In this document: positions 58,005 through 63,613 of the stretch, one piece after another
How positions within the stretch are numbered: the first letter of the stretch is position 1
Layout: each line of letters opens with the position of its first letter
Source: Deltaproteobacteria bacterium
GTDB lineage: Bacteria > Myxococcota_A > JAADFL01
Assembly (NCBI GenBank): GCA_013152945.1
Contig: JAADFL010000095.1
Span: 1-63,613, forward strand
Reading direction: 5' to 3'
Length of the DNA: 63,613 bases
Translations under genes and position numbers: made by a program
The notes under the pieces: generated by a model
Seen by the model: the letters and a program-made list of their open reading frames with translations, nothing else
What the model was told of the DNA's origin: nothing
The model's database searches: none

Positions 58005-60872
58005 TCAATCTCCTTTCTTTTTTGAAAGCAGCTTTTCCACCCTCCTGACCAACTCGTCGATATTGAAAGGTTTTGCCATCAATTCAGCGCCTTTTTCCAG
58101 GACTCCGTGATGAACAATGGCATTGTCCGTGTACCCGGACATGTACAATACCTTTATGCCGGGCCTCCTTGCCTTCAGCTCTTCCACTGTCATCCGGCCG
58201 TTCGGACCGGGCATTACAACGTCTGTGAGTACCATGTCTATGTCGCCCTTGTATTGCCCCGCCAGTGTAATGGCCTCGAGGCCGTCCCTTGCCTCGAGCA
58301 CGTTGTAACCTGCACGCTTCAGCACCCGGGTTGCAAGTCGCCTGACAGGGCCCTCGTCTTCGACCACCAGTATTGTCTCCCCTGCGCCCGGCCTCATGAT
58401 TTCCCCGGTGTCACCGGCGCCTTCCCGGTAACCTTCACCATCCCCCACGCCTTCGAATACAGGCAGGTACACCCTGAACGTCGTGCCCTTGCCGGGAAAA
58501 CTGTCGAGCCAGATATTGCCGTTACTCTGCTTGACGATTCCATAGACCATGGACAGGCCCAGGCCTGTTCCCTTTCCCTGCGGCTTGGTTGTGAAGAACG
58601 GTTCGAACACCTTGGCCCTGGTCTCCTTGTTCATGCCGATGCCTGTGTCAGAGATTGACAACATCACGAACTTGCCGGGCCTTGCTCCAAGGTGCCTCGA
58701 CACAAAATCCCGGTCCAACTCGACCTCCCTGGTGGTGATCGTAAGTGTGCCGCCCTCGGGCATGGCGTCCCTTGCGTTCACAGACAGGTTGATTATCACC
58801 TGCTCAAGCTGGGCCGGGTCCGCCTCGATGGCAGGCAGGTCATCGGCCAGATTCGATACCAACTTGATATCCTCGCCTATTAACCGCTTGAGCATCTTAT
58901 CCAGGTTCCTGACTACTTCATTAAGGTTGATGCTTTTCGGCCTCAACACCTGGCGCCGGCTGAACGCCAGGAGCTGGCGGGTCAGGGAGACAGCCCTCTT
59001 TCCCGCGTCCATGACCTGCTCGAGATCTTCCTTGATCGGATCACCTGGCTTAAGATCCTGTATTATGAGTTCGGTCAGGTTTATTATTACTGTCAGCAGG
59101 TTGTTGAAGTCGTGGGCCACGCCTCCTGAAAGCTCACCGATTGCAACCAGCCTTTGCTGGGCCATTGCCTGCTGCTCTATCTCCCTTTCCCTTGTCACGT
59201 CGCGCATGGTGAGAACCCATAGACTCTCTTCCGGGTCTTCCTGGCCCGCCCGGTTAACCACCCTGGATGACTTACACTCGAAAACTCTCCTGTCATCTTT
59301 CCCATTCTCATTGAGCGGGATCTCGATGGACCTTTTTTCCATTTGTTCGAGGCTCTTGAAGAGTTTTATGCCAAAGGAAGTGCCAAGTGTACGGCCGGGC
59401 CTCCAGCCCAATGCCTTCATAAAGAAATCCTTTGCCCTGTTGTTGTACACCAGCACATTGCCATCCTGGTTCAATAACGCCACGCCTTCCGGGAGGTGCT
59501 CCACCATGCTCTCCAGCCTGTGGCGCTGGGCAGCCACCAGTGCTCGCAGCTTTTCGATTGATACGGATGCCTGTTGCACGACCGTGTTCATGAGCCTTAT
59601 CTGGTCCATGTCAAAGGCATCCGGCCTTTCCGCAGCAACCAGCATCATGCCCACAAGCTCCTTGCCGCTGTTTACGAACAAGGGTACGAGAACTATTGAT
59701 TCCAGGTCTTGCACAAAGCGCGAACCATTGGGTTTGAAATCCTTGTGCCCGCAAAATTTCCTGGTTTGGTCAAGCCTTGTCTCGCCTCCCCCCATTCTCA
59801 CGAAGCTATGAATAAGTTTTTTGGACATGCGCTCTATAAGCTCATCAGGCATGTCTCTCCTTGGATAGTATATGATTTCTTTTACCTCGTCCGTGTACAC
59901 TATGGTAATCAAAAGGTCGTGATCGATAACCGGTCTTAAGCCCATTGCCACCTTTTCAAACAGGTCGTCATAATGCAGGGCTGTGCCGAGCTTCAGGGCC
60001 ATGTCCTTGAGCACCTCCAGCTCAAAGGTGCGTTGCCTGACCTTTTTTTCCAATAGCTCGTTCATATCGTGCAGCATCTTGCGTTGTTTCTCTCCAGCCC
60101 TGACTATTTGGTCCACCCCGGTTACAACGCCTCTCAAAGCCAAAGGTTTTCCCGAGCCGTCCCTCTCCATGGTCATGATGCTTTGGACCCACACGAACTT
60201 GTCGTTCCTGCCGTGGCGTAACCGCAGCCTTGTGGCGGTTTGCCGCCTGCCCTGCAAGAGATCGTATAAGCCTTCTTTCACTGCCTCCAGATCGTCCGGA
60301 TGGATTAACTCGCGCGCCCACTCACGCCCCTTTTCAACAAGGTTTTCAACCTTGTATCCAAGCAGGTCGGACACAGGGCCGTACACCTCAAGCGCTTTCA
60401 AATCCAGGCTGTCCAGCCGGGGATCTTCTCCTTGTTCCAGCAGGATGCGCCAAGCAATCGTGTTGCCTGCTTTGAGGCTCTCGGTCAACAGGACCGCCAG
60501 GCGCTCGCTCTTCCTTGCAATAGCGAGCACGGATTCAAGCAGCATCTCGCGGCTGACATAACCCGTGGGCTCGTTTCCGGCAAATACCAAGAGGTGCCTT
60601 GCTCCCTTGTCCTCCATAAGTGCAAGACCGTCCAGAACAGTCATGCCTGAATCGGCAACCGGAACAGCTTCTAGGGGAAGATCGCTCAACAGCCTGGTAA
60701 AGGGATAGAGGGCCAGAGTGTCCGGACTGAGCATGAAGTTTTCATTGTCTTTTTTTATAATGATCTTTAAACCCTCGGACAACTCGGCACTCACATGCCC
60801 GAGGGTTTTATCCTCTTTTACCACCAGTATTTTTCCCTGGATCTCACCAAGACTCGGAATATTGTCCCGCAT
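58005..60872 (-). CDS. hybrid histidine kinase: CBS-like, PAS, GAF, PAS, HisKA, HATPase, receiver
   Basis: The protein has 955 residues. Residues ~50-115 resemble a CBS pair (PVADSGMTVLDGLALMEDKG, ARHLLVFAGNEPTGYVSREM). A PAS fold lies at ~150-255, a coiled-coil and GAF-like domain at ~270-440, and a second PAS at ~450-560. The dimerisation box GELSGGVAHDFNNLLTVI has phospho-acceptor His587; the ATPase has NARD, SDTGIGM and GTGLGLSMVYG. The receiver (~833-950) has EDE, Asp884 in LTDVVMPG and MAKPF. There is no membrane segment, so it senses cytosolic signals. No response regulator gene is adjacent, and the gene is convergent with the redox operon, 31 bp from the ferredoxin stop. Confidence 0.93.
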   Translation of the reverse strand: MRDNIPSLGEIQGKILVVKEDKTLGHVSAELSEGLKIIIKKDNENFMLSPDTLALYPFTRLLSDLPLEAVPVADSGMTVLDGLALMEDKGARHLLVFAGNEPTGYVSREMLLESVLAIARKSERLAVLLTESLKAGNTIAWRILLEQGEDPRLDSLDLKALEVYGPVSDLLGYKVENLVEKGREWARELIHPDDLEAVKEGLYDLLQGRRQTATRLRLRHGRNDKFVWVQSIMTMERDGSGKPLALRGVVTGVDQIVRAGEKQRKMLHDMNELLEKKVRQRTFELEVLKDMALKLGTALHYDDLFEKVAMGLRPVIDHDLLITIVYTDEVKEIIYYPRRDMPDELIERMSKKLIHSFVRMGGGETRLDQTRKFCGHKDFKPNGSRFVQDLESIVLVPLFVNSGKELVGMMLVAAERPDAFDMDQIRLMNTVVQQASVSIEKLRALVAAQRHRLESMVEHLPEGVALLNQDGNVLVYNNRAKDFFMKALGWRPGRTLGTSFGIKLFKSLEQMEKRSIEIPLNENGKDDRRVFECKSSRVVNRAGQEDPEESLWVLTMRDVTREREIEQQAMAQQRLVAIGELSGGVAHDFNNLLTVIINLTELIIQDLKPGDPIKEDLEQVMDAGKRAVSLTRQLLAFSRRQVLRPKSINLNEVVRNLDKMLKRLIGEDIKLVSNLADDLPAIEADPAQLEQVIINLSVNARDAMPEGGTLTITTREVELDRDFVSRHLGARPGKFVMLSISDTGIGMNKETRAKVFEPFFTTKPQGKGTGLGLSMVYGIVKQSNGNIWLDSFPGKGTTFRVYLPVFEGVGDGEGYREGAGDTGEIMRPGAGETILVVEDEGPVRRLATRVLKRAGYNVLEARDGLEAITLAGQYKGDIDMVLTDVVMPGPNGRMTVEELKARRPGIKVLYMSGYTDNAIVHHGVLEKGAELMAKPFNIDELVRRVEKLLSKKKGD

Positions 60873-61015
60873 CTTTATTTTGCCCCCTTGTTTCAGTCCA
60901 TGAGCATGAAACCGATATTTTTTTCAAACCAGGCCAAGTTTTCGTAGGACAAGTTATCACCGGTGTTTTAACAGCGTCAAGGCAGGACAAGGCAGGGAAG
61001 CGGCACGCGAAAAAC

Positions 61016-61226
61016 TCGTAGTTCGTGGTTCATAGTTCGTTGTTCGTAGTTCGTAGCCGGAGGGGACGAGCCGGAGGGGACGGAGCCGGAGGGGTAGCCA
61101 GAGGGGACGGAGCCGGAGAGAGCCAGAGGGGACGGAGCCGGAGGGGTAGCCAGAGGGGACGGAGCCGGAAAGAGCCAGAGGGGACGGAGCCAGAGGGGGT
61201 GGAGCCGGAGGGGACGGAGGGGCTCA
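61016..61226. repeat. tandem repeats: GTTCGTAGTTC and GGAGGGGACGGAGCC arrays
   Basis: 61016-61056 holds about five copies of a GTAGTTCGTGGTTC-like unit; 61058-61226 holds about ten copies of a GAGGGGACGGAGCCGGAG-like unit with variants. Both are non-coding and lie in the ~430-bp gap between the hybrid kinase gene and the frameshifted gene at 61317. No spacers of CRISPR type are seen. Confidence 0.85.
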
Positions 61227-61316
61227 GATTTCCGCCACCGGGTCGAATTTAAAGGCGGTTTTTTTCCCCGGCGCCCCGATAATTCAATAGAGGCTCATTG
61301 GTGGCTCATTGGTGGC

Positions 61317-61692
61317 TCATCCGATATCCAGGGTTTCGTGCACCTCGATCTCGACCTCGAGGGTCACGTTCAGCGCATCCTTTTTCATCCATGATTGAGC
61401 CTGCATGCTCGATTATCATGTTCACCAGCTTGTCCTTGGGCACCTTCCGGAGATCCGACTCACGTACCAGCACTGCCTCGATCACAGGATGATCCACTTT
61501 TACGAGTTCGAAATCTCCGGGGCTCATTGCCTGCATGGCCTTTACAACCCCGTTCGAACCAACGGAGGCCCGCTTGCCCAAAACCAGGGCGTCGTGGACA
61601 GGCGGCAATTCGCAGTCCCTGAACGCCATTGACAATGAGATATGTTTCTTGCCTTTATCCTCTTCCATTTCCTTGCCTCCAATGCCAAACAT
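61317..61692 (-). pseudogene. hypothetical protein with a homopolymer frameshift near its 3' end
   Basis: As read, the frame gives 128 residues ending in a basic tail (RDPRGRDRGARNPG) at 61306. Dropping one base from the A5 run at about 61380-61384 gives instead LNVTLEVEIEVHETLDIG and a stop at 61317, a natural amphipathic end that continues the beta pattern of EAVLVRESDLRKVPKDKLV. So the normal product is probably about 124 residues. The body is alpha/beta and not recognised (HISLSMAFRDCELPPVHDAL; GDFELVKVDHPVIEAVLV). The start could be 61692 or the Met nine codons later. Base-calling error or a recent mutation are both possible. Confidence 0.5.
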
Positions 61693-61818
61693 AGCTCTAA
61701 ATGCTTAATCCAATTGAATACAAAAAACAGGGTTAAGGTCAAGATGTGAAGTTCCGGGTTCTTGTGCATCATGCAGGTTTGATCTAGATATTTTTTTTTT
61801 GAAAGGAGGGCATTCGCC

Positions 61819-62280
61819 ATGGTGGTTTTCGAGAGTAACAAGGGCAGGAGAATAATCGGCAGGCTCGAGCGGGGAGACAACCTCCTGGAAAGCCTGCTTA
61901 CGACCTGCGAGAAGTTCGATGTAAAGGCCGGGTTTATTCGCGGTCTCGGGGCATTCGAAACCGCGGAACTCACGGAATATGATATTGAAAAAGGAGACTA
62001 CAGGCCTCCTTTTCGCCTGGAGGGCCTTCACGAACTCCTGATGCTGAACGGCAACGTTTCATTCAAGGAAGGACGGCCGTTCCTGCACCTGCATGCTTTG
62101 CTGTCCTCGGTGAAACCAGGGGCCTGTACCGTGTACGGAGGACACCTGCTTTCTGCCACGGTATTTGCCTGCGAGTTCGAGATCGTGACTTCCGATGATG
62201 TGGAACTTGTCAGAAAGGCTGACACAGCAACAGGCTTGTCACTCTGGCAGGAAAGCGGCAAGCTGAAAGCTAAAAGCTAA
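61819..62280 (+). CDS. PPC (DUF296)-domain protein
   Basis: A protein of 153 residues that covers one PPC domain end to end: GRRIIGRLERGDNLLESLLT, VKAGFIRGLGAFETAELTEY, HELLMLNGNVSFKEGRPFLH then LHALLSSVKPG, and VYGGHLLSATVFACEFEIV. The HLHALL histidines and GGH are the conserved metal-binding surface. In plants PPC is joined to AT-hooks; bacterial stand-alone forms are of unknown biochemical function and often form trimers. ATG 61819 follows GAAAGGAGGGC. It diverges from the frameshifted gene on the other strand. Confidence 0.9.
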   Translation: MVVFESNKGRRIIGRLERGDNLLESLLTTCEKFDVKAGFIRGLGAFETAELTEYDIEKGDYRPPFRLEGLHELLMLNGNVSFKEGRPFLHLHALLSSVKPGACTVYGGHLLSATVFACEFEIVTSDDVELVRKADTATGLSLWQESGKLKAKS

Positions 62281-62282
62281 GG

Positions 62283-62312
62283 ATGGAGGGGACGGAGGGG
62301 ACGGAGGTTGAA
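62283..62312. repeat. short GGAGGGGACGGAGGGGACGG array
   Basis: Three GGAGGGGAC units right after the PPC stop. Same core as the arrays at 19705, 25561 and 61058. Nothing else is seen between 62281 and 62402. Confidence 0.7.
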
Positions 62313-62402
62313 TTTATCGTGCGATTTCTGGATGTTTCGACATCTCTACCACGAGCCGCAAGGGCTCCGGTCAAGTGTACACGGCAGCATGTACAGGTGT
62401 AA

Positions 62403-63548
62403 TCACCCGGGCGTGGTCCTTGCTATCCGGTTGGCTGCGAAAAGGCCTGTCAGGTAGCTGTCCTCGAGACCGAGGATGTTGTGATCGCCTATGGTGAAGA
62501 GGTTCTCCCTGGGCATGAGGGGCCTCCACGTGTCGGTGGATATCTGGCATGCGGTCTTCCATGCCACCGTTCCCGTGATCTCGTAATGCTCGTAGTATTC
62601 CGACAGGTCGGGCCCGGTGCTTCCCGAAAAAATTACATCGGCGTCGCCGGGCTGGTGCCAAAGCACCCTGACAGGATGTTCCTCGCGCAGGAATACCGTC
62701 TTACCCGGCATGTAATGGGACCTGCGTGTACCCCGCACGTGCAACGTACAGTAAGGCACCTGCTTGGCGGTGCACTCCACAGGGGCTAGGCCCTCCAGGT
62801 TGTGGCCCGGTACTGCGAGCACGAGGTTCCTGGCCGAGTACAGCTCATCCCCGGCCTTTATCTCGAAACGCTCCTTGTTCTCGAACCCATCAATGGCAGT
62901 GGCCTTTTGCATCATGATGCGATCCCGCCATCCTGCCGTGAGTCGCCTCACGGCGTTGCGGACATCGACGGTGTACGCCGTTATCAGTGAAGGAAACATT
63001 ATGGCCAGGTAAAAGAATGCGTTGACCTCCTGGTAAGTCAGGAACAGCGTAGAGAACAGCAAAGGGCCCACGAAGATCTCGGTGAGTTCCTCCAGGCCTT
63101 GCTCGGCTATGAGCTCTTCTGCGGAGAGTCGCACATATCGCTCGAGCAGTGGATCCTGCTCGAGGAGCGCCTTCTGGCATGTGTCGGGAGTTCTTCTTCG
63201 GAGGCGGTTCACGTGCTCCCTGAATGGGATGAGGAGACGATAGAGGCGGGCGAACGCAGCGGCGCGGGCCAAGTTGGAAGGATGGAACACGTTGATCATC
63301 CGCCGTCCGTCCCAGAAGTACACGTCGCGCATGCGGTTCTCGGCCAGCTTGTCGACGAATTGGAGTACGTGCTTGTAATCCCGCGTCACGTATGCAGCTC
63401 CGTAGTTCAGGCCGTCGACCGATGCGTGCATCCTGCCGCCCAGCCTGTCCGTCAACAAGAGGAACTCCCTGCCGGCCTGGTACAGGGCCCGACCACAGGC
63501 CAGCCCGGAAATGCCCCCGCCCACTATTACGGTCTCGACTCGTCTCAT
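62403..63548 (-). CDS. FAD-dependent amine-oxidase/protoporphyrinogen-oxidase-like protein
   Basis: The protein has 381 residues. The N-terminus VIVGGGISGLACGRALYQAG is the dinucleotide-binding GxGxxG fold, followed by LLTDRLGGRM, the R-G-G contact of amine-oxidase-type flavoproteins. The middle contains membrane-facing hydrophobic stretches and the C-terminus NLFTIGDHNILGLEDSYLTG then LFAANRIARTTPG is the second FAD-contact strand. Related proteins oxidise porphyrinogens, carotenoids or amines; the substrate cannot be told. ATG 63548 lies 3 bp after the stop of the GGDEF-protein gene, so the two are co-transcribed. Confidence 0.85.
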   Translation of the reverse strand: MRRVETVIVGGGISGLACGRALYQAGREFLLLTDRLGGRMHASVDGLNYGAAYVTRDYKHVLQFVDKLAENRMRDVYFWDGRRMINVFHPSNLARAAAFARLYRLLIPFREHVNRLRRRTPDTCQKALLEQDPLLERYVRLSAEELIAEQGLEELTEIFVGPLLFSTLFLTYQEVNAFFYLAIMFPSLITAYTVDVRNAVRRLTAGWRDRIMMQKATAIDGFENKERFEIKAGDELYSARNLVLAVPGHNLEGLAPVECTAKQVPYCTLHVRGTRRSHYMPGKTVFLREEHPVRVLWHQPGDADVIFSGSTGPDLSEYYEHYEITGTVAWKTACQISTDTWRPLMPRENLFTIGDHNILGLEDSYLTGLFAANRIARTTPG

Positions 63549-63551
63549 CAG

Positions 63552-63613
63552 TCACTTCCTTCCGTCACTTCCTTCCCAGGCTACTACGCGGTTCCTGCCC
63601 GACTCTTTTGCCT
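63552..63613 (-). CDS. C-terminal end of a GGDEF diguanylate cyclase, 5' part outside window
   Basis: The last ~20 codons before the stop read AKESGRNRVVAWEGSDGRK. AKxxGRNRV is the conserved end of GGDEF domains that make cyclic di-GMP (the preceding DxALYxAK helix lies off the window). The stop at 63552 is 3 bp from the start of the FAD-protein gene. Active-site state cannot be judged. Confidence 0.75.
   Translation of the reverse strand, partial: AKESGRNRVVAWEGSDGRK

Noticed and set aside
58549-59811. 420-codon plus-strand frame
   Set aside because: It lies antisense to the hybrid histidine kinase, whose motifs are all in the minus-strand frame; an effect of GC-rich codon usage.
61058-61226. 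Tandem array considered as a CRISPR
   Set aside because: Units are directly contiguous, with no spacers of constant length and no cas genes.
1-63613. Integron integrase, transposase, tRNA, rRNA or riboswitch
   Set aside because: None could be recognised by reading both strands; short RNA genes cannot be excluded without a covariance search.

Overview
The window looks like one contig from a large-genome, GC-moderate member of the old Deltaproteobacteria (Myxococcota/Desulfobacterota-like; a lineage guess, no marker gene is present). Reasons: a protein of the MXAN_5187 family, a PEGA-domain protein with a C-terminal membrane anchor, many lipoproteins (one giant lipoprotein-like protein carries an NPYDPD motif just after its signal), a HEAT/FN3/DUF6754 protein with a membrane-protein operon, a CBS/PAS/GAF hybrid kinase, and intergenic tandem arrays built on a CCTCCGTCCCC core. 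No rRNA, tRNA or CRISPR array was recognised.

Region 1 (1-11.4 kb) is a defence-type island. Its first 6.6 kb are clearly AT-rich compared with the rest. It starts with the 5' part of a MotA/TolQ-like gene with a long coiled-coil tail (ZorA-like, running off the left edge) and a small partner ORF. Next is a frameshifted and 5'-truncated TPR/DUF2325 remnant. Then come two integron gene cassettes, each ending in a recognisable attC site: one encodes a PD-(D/E)XK-like protein and the other an OLD-family ATPase/TOPRIM nuclease. No integrase is visible. Further right are an XRE regulator, an apparent internal-deletion remnant of an N-6 DNA methylase, a HepT/MntA (HEPN/MNT) toxin-antitoxin pair, a lipoprotein endonuclease I and an orphan Mod-type DNA methyltransferase. 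Three copies of a ~300-bp repeat with a GGGCGGTTCGC hairpin sit at the joints between these modules.

Region 2 (11.4-25.3 kb) is ordinary genome on the minus strand. It holds an MMPL/RND exporter, a secreted AMMECR1-domain protein, a GlpT-like MFS transporter with an embedded PDZ-like domain, a free-standing ThrRS-type editing domain, a CoA-disulfide-reductase/rhodanese fusion, an endonuclease/exonuclease/phosphatase protein, a discoidin-like lipoprotein, an MXAN_5187-type sensor, a lipoprotein and a PEGA protein.

Region 3 (25.3-37.8 kb) is a single 3756-codon surface-protein gene with about 25 Ig-like repeats, an FN3 domain and a C-terminal propeller-like region. It is bracketed by a nearly identical ~200-bp direct repeat.

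Region 4 (37.8-51.1 kb) has a membrane protein whose N-terminus is a response-regulator remnant, a coiled-coil membrane protein, a SAM hydrolase, and an overlapping run TolC - SpoIID - CPBP protease - TerB - HEAT/FN3/DUF6754 - three membrane proteins that looks like one envelope-related operon or two.

Region 5 (51.4-63.6 kb) contains a B12-radical-SAM protein, a PIG-L deacetylase, a compact thiol/persulfide redox operon (TPR, thioredoxin, DUF6132, CcdA-thioredoxin, CoADR-like oxidoreductase, 57-aa protein, ferredoxin) with an inverted-repeat operator candidate upstream, a hybrid histidine kinase, a second homopolymer frameshift, a PPC-domain protein, an FAD amine-oxidase-like protein and the last residues of a GGDEF protein at the right edge.
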